64,000 nucleotides of DNA from Streptomyces sp. CB02058. GTDB lineage: Bacteria; Actinomycetota; Actinomycetes; Streptomycetales; Streptomycetaceae. The notes under the pieces were generated by a model. It was not told where the DNA came from. It searched no databases and was given only the letters and a program-made list of their open reading frames with translations. Numbering within the stretch: the stretch's first letter is position 1; every line of letters begins with the position of its first letter. Below, piece after piece: positions 39,216 to 47,162 of the stretch. The stretch lies in the NCBI RefSeq assembly GCF_001905505.1, contig NZ_LIPG01000006.1, positions 186,001 to 250,000 on the forward strand, written 5' to 3'. A program made the translations under genes and the position numbers.

Positions 39216-39914
39216 ATGACCAGTACGGTCCCCGCGTCCCTGACCCGTACGGCCGAAGGGTCGGCGCTGCAAGCAGTCCTGCTCGACATGGACGGCACCC
39301 TGGTCGACACCGAGGGATTCTGGTGGGACGTGGAGGTCGAGGTCTTCGCGGACCTCGGTCACCGGCTGGACGAGGCATGGCGTGACGTGGTCGTCGGCGG
39401 CCCGATGACCCGGAGCGCGGGGTACCTCATCGAGGTCACGGGCGCGGGCATCTCCCTGGAGAAGCTCACGGTGCTCCTCAACGACCGCTTCGAGGCGCGC
39501 ATCGGCGACGGGGTGCCGCTGATGCCGGGCGCCGCCCGGCTGCTCGCCGAGCTGGCGGCGCACGAGGTACCCACGGCCCTCGTCTCCGCCTCCCACCGGC
39601 GCATCATCGACCGGGTGCTGGACTCGGTCGGCCGCCACCACTTCGCGCTCACGGTCGCGGGCGACGAGGTGACCCGCACGAAGCCCCACCCCGAGCCCTA
39701 CCTCGTCGCCGCCGCGGGCTTCGGGGCGGAACCCTGGCGCTGCGCGGTCGTCGAGGACACCGCGACCGGGGTCGCCGCGGCGGAGGCGGCGGGCTGCCAT
39801 GTCGTCGCCGTCCCCTCGGTCGCGCCCATCGCCCCCGCGCCCGGGAGAGCGGTGGTGCCCTCCCTGGAGCACGTGGACCTCGCCTTCCTGCGCGGCCTCG
39901 TCTCCGCCGAGTGA
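39216..39914 (+). CDS. HAD-superfamily phosphatase (beta-phosphoglucomutase/GPP-like), 232 aa
   Basis: The nucleophile motif LLDMDGTLVDTE lies near residue 21, followed by a helical cap (residues about 30-95). Motif II is in TALVSASHRRIIDRVL with the catalytic Ser/Lys region, and motif IV in VVEDTATGVAAAEAAG. These mark subfamily IA HAD hydrolases acting on small phosphorylated metabolites; members include phosphoglycolate, sugar-phosphate and glycerol-phosphate phosphatases. ATG 39216 is chosen for its GGAGGTG eight bases upstream. It stands between metH and an orphan lipoprotein gene. The real substrate cannot be read from the sequence. Cytoplasmic. Confidence 0.86.
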   Translation: MTSTVPASLTRTAEGSALQAVLLDMDGTLVDTEGFWWDVEVEVFADLGHRLDEAWRDVVVGGPMTRSAGYLIEVTGAGISLEKLTVLLNDRFEARIGDGVPLMPGAARLLAELAAHEVPTALVSASHRRIIDRVLDSVGRHHFALTVAGDEVTRTKPHPEPYLVAAAGFGAEPWRCAVVEDTATGVAAAEAAGCHVVAVPSVAPIAPAPGRAVVPSLEHVDLAFLRGLVSAE

Positions 39915-40212
39915 GGGCTGCGGATCTTGCCGCAGAACAGGTCCATGTCAATGCGTACGCCCGGACCCGGGCGTGATGTTCGTCACTCCATGTGACATTC
40001 GGGCCCTCCGAAGATCGGCCCCGCTGTCCGTTTTGGGCTCCCATACGTCCCGCTTGGTGGACTCGTGCACGAAACATTCCTGGGCGCTACATGGACAACC
40101 CGTCATCGGTGATCACCGAGTGGATACGCCCCTGATCGGCACCGGTCAAGGCCCCCCGGAACGCCAACTAACCTCGGTTTTCTCACGTGTCGGACCGAGG
40201 GAGAACGTCCAG
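39915..40212 (+). other. Intergenic region of 298 bases before the orphan substrate-binding lipoprotein
   Basis: No credible ORF is present, and base composition is less GC-rich than the flanks. A CGCCCGGACCCGGGCG inverted repeat near 39959 may end the HAD transcript. A TCGGTGATCACCGA palindrome near 40104 could be an operator. The ribosome binding site GAGGGAGAA precedes the next ATG. No clear -10/-35 pair was found. Confidence 0.4.
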
Positions 40213-41805
40213 ATGAACCGCAAGACGCTGGTGTTGCCGGCCGTAGTCGGCCTGCTCGCGCCCGTGCTCGCCGCCTGTGGTGGGTCGGAGGACGGGGGCG
40301 ATGCCATCGTTGTCGGGACGACGGACCAGTTCATCGCCTCGGCCGACAACCCGGCCCCGCTCGACCCCGCGATCGGATACGAAGCGGGTGTCTGGAACGT
40401 GCTGCGCCAGACCGTGCAGACCCTGACCCACATTCCGCGCGGCGGCGGCGAGCCGGTCCCCGAGGCGGCAGAGAGCTGCGCCTTCACGGACACCGAGAAC
40501 GAGAGCTACCGCTGCACGCTGCGCGAGGGGCTCACCTTCGCGGACGGCACACCCGTCACTCCGGACGACGTGAAGTACTCCATCCAGCGCGTCCTGGACA
40601 TCAAGGACGAGAGCGGCCCCGTCGGCCTGCTCGCCAACATCGACACGATCGAGACCAAGGGCGAGGACCAGGTCGTCTTCCACCTGAAGACCCCGGACGC
40701 CACGTTCCCCTACAAGCTCGCCACGCCGTCCGCCGGCATCGTCCAGCAGGACAAGTACCCGGCGAAGTCGGCCCGCAAGGGCTTCCAGGTCGACGGGTCC
40801 GGCCCGTACACCATGAAGCCCGAGGTCGAGGGCGACCAGGTCGTCAAGGTGGTCTTCACCAAGAACCCGAAGTACAAGGGCGATCTGAAGGTCAGCAACG
40901 AGAAGGTCGAGCTGGACCTCTTCCCCGACGCCGCGGCGATGGGCAAGGCGCTCGACGACAAGAAGATCGACATGATGACGCGCACCATGTCGCCCGAGCA
41001 GGCCCAGGGCATGCTGGAGACGCCGAAGGACGGCATCAAGCTCACCGAGATGCCCGGCCTCGCCATCAGCTACCTCGCGTTCAACACCGAGGACCCCGCG
41101 GTGAAGGACAAGGCCGTACGCCAGGCCATGGCCCAGGTCATCGACCGCGGGGCCATCGCCAGCAAGGTCTACGGCAGCACCGCCGACCCGCTCTACTCGC
41201 TGATCCCGTCCGGCATCACCAGCCACTCCAACTCGTTCTTCAACAAGTACGGCGAGCCGAGCGTGGGCCAGGCATCGGAGATCCTGGAGAAGGCCGGCAT
41301 CAGTACGCCGGTGAAGTTCACCCTGCACTACACGACGGACCACTACGGCCCCGCGACCAAGGCCGAGTTCGAGGCGCTGGCCAAGCAGCTCAACGCCACG
41401 CGGCTCTTCGACGTCGACGTCGAGGGCACCCCGTGGGCCAAGTACCGCCCCGCGCAGAAGAACGGCGACTACGCGGTCTACGGCATGGGATGGTTCCCCG
41501 ACTTCCCGGACGCGGACAACTACACCGCGCCGTTCCTCGACGACAACAACTTCCTCAACTCGCCGTACAAGTCGGCGCTCGCGCAGGACACGCTGATCCC
41601 GCAGTCCCGCCGCGAGGCCGACCGCAGCGCGGCGAGCCCGGTCTTCGAGAAGCTCCAGGAGATCGTCGCGGACGACGTCCCCGTCCTCCCGATCTGGCAG
41701 GGCAAGCAGTACGTCGCCTCGCTCGACGGGCTGACCGGTGTGGAGTGGGCCGTCAACTCCTCGGCCGACCTCCAGCTCTGGGAGCTGGGCCAGGGCGACG
41801 CCTGA
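40213..41805 (+). CDS. Peptide/nickel-type ABC transporter substrate-binding lipoprotein (SBP_bac_5), orphan, 530 aa
   Basis: A lipoprotein signal is evident: MNRKTLVLPAVVGLLAPVLAAC with the LAAC lipobox, Cys22 being lipidated. The mature protein has the family-5 oligopeptide-binding fold: RCTLREGLTFADGTPVTPDD near residue 100, VVFHLKTPDATFPYKLATP, GSGPYTMKPEVEGDQ and the C-terminal GMGWFPDFPDADNYTAPFL. It would be anchored outside the membrane and bind oligopeptides or a similar solute. There are no permease or ATPase genes beside it; the genes on each side are unrelated, so it must share a distant transporter or act as a sensor. ATG 40213 has GAGGGAGAA upstream. A very strong terminator follows. 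Confidence 0.9.
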   Translation: MNRKTLVLPAVVGLLAPVLAACGGSEDGGDAIVVGTTDQFIASADNPAPLDPAIGYEAGVWNVLRQTVQTLTHIPRGGGEPVPEAAESCAFTDTENESYRCTLREGLTFADGTPVTPDDVKYSIQRVLDIKDESGPVGLLANIDTIETKGEDQVVFHLKTPDATFPYKLATPSAGIVQQDKYPAKSARKGFQVDGSGPYTMKPEVEGDQVVKVVFTKNPKYKGDLKVSNEKVELDLFPDAAAMGKALDDKKIDMMTRTMSPEQAQGMLETPKDGIKLTEMPGLAISYLAFNTEDPAVKDKAVRQAMAQVIDRGAIASKVYGSTADPLYSLIPSGITSHSNSFFNKYGEPSVGQASEILEKAGISTPVKFTLHYTTDHYGPATKAEFEALAKQLNATRLFDVDVEGTPWAKYRPAQKNGDYAVYGMGWFPDFPDADNYTAPFLDDNNFLNSPYKSALAQDTLIPQSRREADRSAASPVFEKLQEIVADDVPVLPIWQGKQYVASLDGLTGVEWAVNSSADLQLWELGQGDA

Positions 41806-41821
41806 CGAGGCACCTGACGAG

Positions 41822-41865
41822 AACCGGCGAGGGCCGGGGCCGACCGGCCCCGGCCCTCGCCGGTT
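41822..41865. terminator. Very strong bidirectional terminator between the lipoprotein and the response regulator
   Basis: A 21-base perfect stem (AACCGG... at 41822/23-41842 with 41845-41865) closed by a 2-base AC spacer, flanked by T residues on the plus-strand side. It lies 17 bases after one stop and 22 bases from the other, between convergent genes. Confidence 0.85.
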
Positions 41866-41887
41866 TCCACGTTCCGCCCCCCGCGCC

Positions 41888-42559
41888 TCACTGGGCCCCG
41901 GGGCGCACCAGCCCGCTCTCGTAGGCGTAGACCGCGGCCTGGACGCGGTCGCGCAGACTCAGCTTCGTCAGCACATGACCCACATGGGTCTTCACGGTCG
42001 TCTCGCTCACGAACAGATCGGCCGCGATCTCCGCGTTGGAGAGGCCGCGCGCCACCAGCTTCAGCACCTCCACCTCACGCTCGGTGAGGGTGTGCAGGGC
42101 GTCCGGGACGGGGTCCTCGCCCGAGGGCAGATGGTCGGCGTACTTGTCGAGCAGCCGGCGTGTGATGCTCGGGGCCAGCATCGCCTCTCCGGCCGCCACC
42201 ACCCGGATGGCCTGCACCAGCTCGTTGGCCGGCGCGTCCTTCAGCAGGAAGCCGCTGGCCCCGGCGCGCAGCGCCTCGACCACGTACTCGTCGAGGTCGA
42301 ACGTCGTCAGCACCAGGACCTTGGCCGGACCGTCCCGGCCGGGACCCGTGATCTGGCGGGTCGCCTCGACGCCGTCCATCCGCGGCATCCGGATGTCCAT
42401 GAGCACGACATCCGGCTGCAGGGCCCGCACCTGGTCGATGGCCTGCAGACCGTCACCGGCCTCACCGACCACCGCCAGATCGCCCTCGGCCTCCAGGATC
42501 ATCCGGAAGCCCGTGCGCAGCAGTGGCTGATCATCGACCAGCAGGACGCGGATAGCCAC
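41888..42559 (-). CDS. NarL/LuxR-type response regulator, 223 aa
   Basis: The receiver domain (residues 1-120) has the acidic pair DD at 9-10, the phospho-acceptor Asp55 in VVLMDIRMP, Thr in LTTFDLDEYV and the conserved Lys in LLKDAP. The C-terminal LuxR helix-turn-helix is TLTEREVEVLKLVARGLSNAEIA with TVKTHVGHVLTKL. GTG 42559 has AAGGAGA five bases upstream. It lies 9 bases after the RecB-like nuclease gene and may be co-transcribed with it. No histidine kinase gene is next to it, so its partner is unknown. DNA targets not inferable. Confidence 0.92.
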   Translation of the reverse strand: MAIRVLLVDDQPLLRTGFRMILEAEGDLAVVGEAGDGLQAIDQVRALQPDVVLMDIRMPRMDGVEATRQITGPGRDGPAKVLVLTTFDLDEYVVEALRAGASGFLLKDAPANELVQAIRVVAAGEAMLAPSITRRLLDKYADHLPSGEDPVPDALHTLTEREVEVLKLVARGLSNAEIAADLFVSETTVKTHVGHVLTKLSLRDRVQAAVYAYESGLVRPGAQ

Positions 42560-42568
42560 GTAATCTCC

Positions 42569-43480
42569 TTAAGGACCTTCGAGGGCCACCGGTTGGCCGG
42601 CCTCGGGCCGCACCGGCTCCATTCTGCCCTGCACACCCTCCACCGATTCCGCCGGGCGGACGGACAGGGGATAGACCGGGGGAGTCCCACCGAACTCGGG
42701 GCAGACCGACCGGTGATCGCACCAGCCGCACAGCTTCGTCGGCCTCGGCCGCCACTCGCCCGTCTCGGTGGCGAGCCGGATCGCCTCCCACAGCGCCAGC
42801 AGCTTGCGCTCCACCCGCTCAAGGTCGGCGGGCACGGGGTCGTACGTCAGGACGTCGCCGCTGCCCAGATAGACGAGCTGGAGCCGGCGGGGCACCACCT
42901 TCTTCAGGCGCCAGATCACCAGGGCGTAGAACTTCATCTGGAACAGCGCGCCCTCCGCGTACTCCGGCCGCGGCGCCTTGCCCGTCTTGTAGTCCACGAT
43001 CCGGACCTCGCCCGTGGGAGCCACGTCGATCCGGTCGATCACACCGCGCAGCCGCAGGCCCGAATCCAGCTCCGTCTCGACGAAGAGCTCCCGCTCCGCG
43101 GGCTCCAGGCGCGTCGGGTCCTCCAGCGAGAACCACCGCTCCACGAGCCGCTCGGCCTCGCCCAGCCACCCTGCGAGCCGCTCGCCCTCCGGATCCCCCT
43201 CGAACAGCTCCGTGAGCTCGGGCTTCGACTCCAGCAGCCGGTCCCACTGACCCGGGATCAGCGCCTTCGCCCGCGGCGCCGTACGGTCCACCGCCGGGGC
43301 GTCGAAGAGCCGTTCGAGCACCGCATGCACGAGCGTGCCCCGGGTAGCAGCCTCACTGGGCTTCTCGGGCAGTTTGTCGATGACCCGGAAGCGGTACAGC
43401 AGGGGGCACTGCATGAAATCGCTCGCGCGCGACGGCGACAGGGACGAGGGTGGCTGAGGCGGGCGCGGTACGGACGTCAT
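42569..43480 (-). CDS. RecB-like PD-(D/E)XK exonuclease with Cas4-type Fe-S cysteines, 303 aa
   Basis: A single-domain nuclease. RGTLVHAVLERLF near residue 47 carries the RecB-family histidine, GVIDRIDV the metal-binding aspartate and RIVDYKTGK the (D)xK catalytic pair. Four cysteines, one in FMQCPLLYRF near residue 25 and three in KLCGWCDHRSVCPEFGG near residue 265, are spaced as in AddB/Cas4-type [4Fe-4S] nucleases. It probably trims DNA ends in repair. ATG 43480 gives MTSVPRPPQPP. It is divergent from the M50 protease gene and upstream of the response regulator. It is annotated in many actinobacteria as a RecB family exonuclease; no helicase or cas gene is nearby. Confidence 0.88.
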   Translation of the reverse strand: MTSVPRPPQPPSSLSPSRASDFMQCPLLYRFRVIDKLPEKPSEAATRGTLVHAVLERLFDAPAVDRTAPRAKALIPGQWDRLLESKPELTELFEGDPEGERLAGWLGEAERLVERWFSLEDPTRLEPAERELFVETELDSGLRLRGVIDRIDVAPTGEVRIVDYKTGKAPRPEYAEGALFQMKFYALVIWRLKKVVPRRLQLVYLGSGDVLTYDPVPADLERVERKLLALWEAIRLATETGEWRPRPTKLCGWCDHRSVCPEFGGTPPVYPLSVRPAESVEGVQGRMEPVRPEAGQPVALEGP

Positions 43481-43584
43481 GTCGCAGACCCTACGGCCCG
43501 CCACTGACAGCACGCGGCATACCATCGACCACAGAGCTCGTACACAGCAAGACCGTGGCACAGGCCACCTACCGAAGGGACCCC

Positions 43585-44835
43585 GTGGACGAGAGCGGCG
43601 ACAGCGGGCGCCCGCAGCCCGGCGCAGGGGGAACCGACCCCGGCACCGGACCGGACAAGGGCAAACCGCGACGCCCGGAAGATCCCGGCGGCGGCCTCCT
43701 GATGGGCCGCCCCTTCGGCGTGCCCGTCTACGTGGCGCCCAGCTGGTTCGTCGTCGCGGCCCTGATCACCTGGGTCTTCGGCGGCCAGCTCGACCGCGTG
43801 CTGCCGGAGCTCGGCGGAGCCCGCTATCTCGTCGCGCTCTTCTTCGCGATCGCGTTCTACGCCTCCGTCCTGGTGCACGAGCTCGCCCACACCGTCGCCG
43901 CGCTGCGCTACCAGCTGCCGGTACGCCGCATCCAGCTCCAGTTCTTCGGCGGTGTCTCCGAGATCGAGAAGGAGACCGAGACCCCCGGCCGCGAATTCGT
44001 CCTCGCGTTCGTGGGCCCGCTGCTCTCCCTGGTCCTCGGCGGCCTCTTCTACATCCCGCTCCAGTTCGTCGAGGCCGGCACCGTCCCCGGAGTGCTCCTC
44101 GCGGGGCTGATGATCTCCAACCTCATCGTCGCGGCCTTCAACCTGCTGCCCGGCCTCCCGCTGGACGGCGGACGCATGCTGCGCGCCGTCGTCTGGAAGA
44201 TCACGGGCAAGCCCATGAGCGGCACCGTCGCCGCCGCGTGGGTCGGCCGCGGTCTGGCCATCACCGTCTTCGTCGGCCTCCCGCTGCTCACCCATACGGG
44301 TGTCCTCGGGAACGCCACCGGCGAGATCAGCGGATTCGAGACCGTCACCGACGCCCTCCTCGCGGCGATCCTCGCGGCGATCATCTGGACCGGGGCCGGG
44401 AACAGCCTGCGGACCGCCCGGCTCCGCGAGCACCTCCCCGAACTGCGCGCCCGCACCCTCACCCGGCGCGCCGTGCCCGTCGAGGCGGCCACCCCGCTCT
44501 CCGAGGCGCTCCGCCGCGCCAACGAAGCGGGCGCCCGCGCCCTGGTCGTCGTCGACGGACTGGGCAGCCCCAAGGGCCTCGTCCGGGAGGCGGCCATCGC
44601 GGGCGTGCCCGAGCACCGCCGTCCCTGGGTGGCCGTCAGCGGCCTCGCCCAGGACCTCACCGACGGCATGAAGGTCCCCGCGGAGCTCGCGGGCGAAGCC
44701 CTCCTGGACCGGCTCAAGGCCAACCCGGCCACCGAGTACCTCGTGGTCGAGGACACCGGCGAGATCTACGGCGTCCTCTCCACGGCCGACGTCGAACGCG
44801 CCTTCATCAAGGCCATGGCCCGTCCTTCCGCCTGA
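43585..44835 (+). CDS. Site-2-protease-type M50 metallopeptidase with C-terminal CBS domains, 416 aa
   Basis: An integral membrane zinc protease. The catalytic motif VLVHELAHTVAAL is near residue 100 and the third ligand motif FNLLPGLPLDGGRML near residue 190, both inside predicted membrane helices. The first 30 residues are a charged, Gly/Pro-rich cytoplasmic tail. From about residue 290 a pair of CBS domains follows (LTRRAVPVEAATPLSEALRR and a second ending EIYGVLSTADVERAF), which usually bind adenine nucleotides. The family cuts membrane-embedded regulators such as anti-sigma factors; the target is unknown. GTG 43585 has AAGGGA upstream. It precedes trmI by 64 bases. Confidence 0.9.
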   Translation: MDESGDSGRPQPGAGGTDPGTGPDKGKPRRPEDPGGGLLMGRPFGVPVYVAPSWFVVAALITWVFGGQLDRVLPELGGARYLVALFFAIAFYASVLVHELAHTVAALRYQLPVRRIQLQFFGGVSEIEKETETPGREFVLAFVGPLLSLVLGGLFYIPLQFVEAGTVPGVLLAGLMISNLIVAAFNLLPGLPLDGGRMLRAVVWKITGKPMSGTVAAAWVGRGLAITVFVGLPLLTHTGVLGNATGEISGFETVTDALLAAILAAIIWTGAGNSLRTARLREHLPELRARTLTRRAVPVEAATPLSEALRRANEAGARALVVVDGLGSPKGLVREAAIAGVPEHRRPWVAVSGLAQDLTDGMKVPAELAGEALLDRLKANPATEYLVVEDTGEIYGVLSTADVERAFIKAMARPSA

Positions 44836-44899
44836 GAGCGGTGAGCCCGGGGCCCGAGGCCCCGGGAAGCGGCCCCCGGATTACCGGTAGGCTGGTCAC

Positions 44900-45811
44900 A
44901 TGTCCGAACCGACCGGTGCCGCCCGCCGTCGCGGCCCATTCAAAGTCGGGGACCAGGTCCAGCTCACCGACCCCAAGGGACGCCACTACACCTTCACGCT
45001 CGAAGCCGGAAAGAACTTCCACACCCACAAGGGTTCTTTCCCGCACGACGAGCTGATCGGTGCTCCCGAGGGCAGTGTTGTCCGTACCACGGGAAACGTC
45101 GCCTACCTCGCGCTGCGCCCCCTGCTCCCCGACTACGTCCTGTCCATGCCCCGCGGTGCCGCCGTGGTCTACCCGAAGGACGCGGGCCAGATCCTCGCCT
45201 TCGGTGACATCTTCCCCGGCGCCCGTGTCGTCGAAGCCGGCGTCGGCTCGGGTGCCCTGAGCACCTTCCTGCTGCGCGCCATCGGCGAGCAGGGCATGCT
45301 GCACTCCTACGAGCGCCGCGAGGACTTCGCCGAGATCGCCCAGCAGAACGTCGAGCGCTACTTCGGCTCGCCGCACCCGGCCTGGCAGCTCACCGTCGGA
45401 GACCTCCAGGACAACCTCTCGGACACCGACGTCGACCGCGTCGTCCTGGACATGCTCGCCCCCTGGGAGTGCCTGGAGGCCGTCTCCAAGGCCCTCGTGC
45501 CCGGCGGCATCCTCTGCGCCTACGTCGCGACCACGACCCAGCTCTCGCGGACCGTCGAGTCCATCCGTGAGATCGGCTGCTTCGCGGAACCGCAGCCCTG
45601 GGAGTCGATGATCCGGAACTGGCACGTCGAGGGTCTGGCCGTGCGGCCCGACCACCGGATGATCGGCCACACCGGCTTCCTCGTCACCGCCCGCCGCCTC
45701 GCGGACGGCGTCGAGCCGCCGCTGCGCCGCCGCCGCCCGTCCAAGGGCGCCTACGGCGAGGACTACGACGGTCCCGGCAAGCGGAGCGGATCGGACGCGG
45801 GCCGCGACTGA
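44900..45811 (+). CDS. trmI: tRNA (adenine-N1)-methyltransferase TrmI, 303 aa
   Basis: TrmI methylates A58 (and in some species A57) in the T-loop of tRNAs using S-adenosylmethionine. The N-terminal small beta domain (GPFKVGDQVQLTDPKGRHYT) and the KNFHTHKGSFPHDELIG block are characteristic. The AdoMet motif is RVVEAGVGSGALSTFL near residue 110, followed by YERREDFAEIAQQNV. The DMLAPWECLEAV motif near residue 185 is the target-binding motif IV. The C-terminal 35 residues are basic and low-complexity. In Streptomyces and mycobacteria this gene lies just before the proteasome ATPase region, as here. Cytoplasmic, probably tetrameric. Confidence 0.93.
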   Translation: MSEPTGAARRRGPFKVGDQVQLTDPKGRHYTFTLEAGKNFHTHKGSFPHDELIGAPEGSVVRTTGNVAYLALRPLLPDYVLSMPRGAAVVYPKDAGQILAFGDIFPGARVVEAGVGSGALSTFLLRAIGEQGMLHSYERREDFAEIAQQNVERYFGSPHPAWQLTVGDLQDNLSDTDVDRVVLDMLAPWECLEAVSKALVPGGILCAYVATTTQLSRTVESIREIGCFAEPQPWESMIRNWHVEGLAVRPDHRMIGHTGFLVTARRLADGVEPPLRRRRPSKGAYGEDYDGPGKRSGSDAGRD

Positions 45812-45825
45812 CCCGTGCAACGCGC

Positions 45826-45880
45826 AGGCGCCGCCACCGAGTTCCCCGGACCGACCCGGGAGCCCGGCGGCGGCGCCTTT
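45826..45880 (+). terminator. Terminator after trmI
   Basis: AGGCGCCGCC (45826-45835) pairs perfectly with GGCGGCGCCT (45869-45878) and is followed by TTTCC. It lies 14 bases after the trmI stop. Confidence 0.65.
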
Positions 45881-46008
45881 CCGCTGCCCGGGACGCCCCC
45901 GCCGTTCCCCTCGGGTGTGAGGTGTGGCACGATGCTGGCCACCCCCGCCCGCCGGCCCCGTCCGGCACCGCCTGTCCAGGCATCCAGGAACCACAGGAGA
46001 CATACCGC

Positions 46009-46605
46009 GTGCAGACCTCCGCGCTCCCGGACCTCGCGCACACCGACGCCAAGCCGGTGCACTGGCTCGCCACGGCCACGGCGATGGCCGCCGTCGTCGC
46101 CCTCGCCGGAATGCTCCAGCCCGACGCGGCCACCGCGACGGCCTCGGCGTCCGAGCACCGCGCCACCACCCAGCAGGGCGGCGCGCCGGCCGCGCAGGCA
46201 CCCGACCCGGCCGGTGTGTCCTTCCCGCTGGACTGCGGTGCCGCCGGGCAGACCGTGGCCGAAAGCGCCCCGGGAGACCTCGACGGTGACGGCGGTCCCG
46301 AGACCGTCGCCGTGGTCCACTGCGCCGCGGGCTCCGGCACCCCGCCCAGCGGCATCTACGTCCTGACACAGGCGAGCGGGGCCGCACCCAGGGTCGTGGC
46401 GACCCTGGTGGACCCCGCTCAGAAGCTGACGGTCACCGACTTCGCCGTCCGTGACGGCCGGGTGTCGGCGACCCTGCTCGGCTACTCGTCGGCCGACGTG
46501 CCGCGCTGCTGCCCCGACGAGCGGGAGACCGCCGGCTGGGAGTGGAAGGGCAACGCCTTCATCAAGTCGGCCGGCCCCGTCGGGAGCGCCGCGCGGGACG
46601 TCTGA
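46009..46605 (+). CDS. Membrane-anchored or secreted hypothetical protein, 198 aa
   Basis: I do not recognise a named family. After a short N-terminal region (QTSALPDLAHTDAKPVHWL) there is one hydrophobic segment at about residues 22-40 (ATAMAAVVALAGML), so the protein is either tethered or exported. An Ala/Thr/Gln-rich linker precedes a globular part with PLDCGAAGQTV, the acidic repeat DLDGDGGPETVAVV (like a single calcium-binding or FG-GAP-type motif), HCAAG and RCCPDER. The four cysteines suggest disulfides outside the cell. GTG 46009 has AGGAGA about 8 bases upstream. It converges on the ferredoxin gene with 4 bases between stops. Confidence 0.75.
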   Translation: MQTSALPDLAHTDAKPVHWLATATAMAAVVALAGMLQPDAATATASASEHRATTQQGGAPAAQAPDPAGVSFPLDCGAAGQTVAESAPGDLDGDGGPETVAVVHCAAGSGTPPSGIYVLTQASGAAPRVVATLVDPAQKLTVTDFAVRDGRVSATLLGYSSADVPRCCPDERETAGWEWKGNAFIKSAGPVGSAARDV

Positions 46606-46609
46606 GCCG

Positions 46610-46921
46610 TCACTCGGCGTCCGGCCCGAAGACTTCCACGTTGTCCGAGACGCGACGTACATGGATGCAGTCGCCCGGGCATTCCTTGGCCGAGTCCACC
46701 ACGTCCTGGAGCAGGGGCAGCGGCACCGGCGTGGTGGCCCCCACCTCCTGGAGCAGCTCGTCGTCGGCGCTCTTCACGTAGGCCAGACCGTCGATGTCCA
46801 GCTCGAACACCTCGGGGGCGTACTGCACGCAGATGCCGTCGCCCGTACAGAGATCCTGGTCGATCCAGACCTCGAGGTCCTGCGTTCCGCTGTCGCCCGG
46901 AGCGTCCTGCTGCACGGTCAT
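46610..46921 (-). CDS. Small ferredoxin, 103 aa
   Basis: A short acidic electron-transfer protein. The cluster motif reads CTGDGICVQYAPEVF, with an aspartate-glycine in place of the second cysteine of CxxCxxC, and a third cysteine in AKECPGDCIHV. This is the pattern of [3Fe-4S] ferredoxins that serve cytochromes P450 in actinobacteria, though an extra Cys in PGDC could allow other ligation. The ATG at 46921 gives MTVQQDAPGDSG; longer frames are unsupported. It has no reductase or P450 beside it, and it is divergent from the proteasome ATPase gene. A regular member of this locus in streptomycetes, role unknown. Confidence 0.86.
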   Translation of the reverse strand: MTVQQDAPGDSGTQDLEVWIDQDLCTGDGICVQYAPEVFELDIDGLAYVKSADDELLQEVGATTPVPLPLLQDVVDSAKECPGDCIHVRRVSDNVEVFGPDAE

Positions 46922-47118
46922 GTGTCCTGCCGTTCCCTGCGTATCTGCACCAATTGAAGCCAGCCCTGACGGGTGTTGAACACTTCGACGATACAACCGG
47001 CGGCTTTCCGGTGGCGAAGGGTGGGTATTCCCTTGGCGTGAGGGAGAGCGCAAGGGTGAAGATCGGACAGAGTCCCGGGTCTTTGTGATCTAGGGGTTTC
47101 AATCATCACCCACCCAGG

Positions 47119-47124
47119 TAGGGT
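47119..47124 (+). promoter_or_regulatory. Candidate -10 box of the arc promoter
   Basis: TAGGGT lies 38 bases upstream of the arc GTG and 197 bases from the divergent ferredoxin start. The same TAGGGT appears 36 bases before pup and before the DUF3090 gene. No confident -35 was seen. Confidence 0.35.
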
Positions 47125-47162
47125 CAGGAAGCGTCCAGCTCCCCTTGGAGGAGGTGAGGACC

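Noticed and set aside
35585..39310. Open frame of more than 1200 codons antisense to metH
   Set aside because: It is the shadow of metH third-position GC bias: low-complexity Val/Leu/Asp/Gly-rich translation, no ribosome binding site and no family resemblance. Similar long antisense frames elsewhere were dropped for the same reason.
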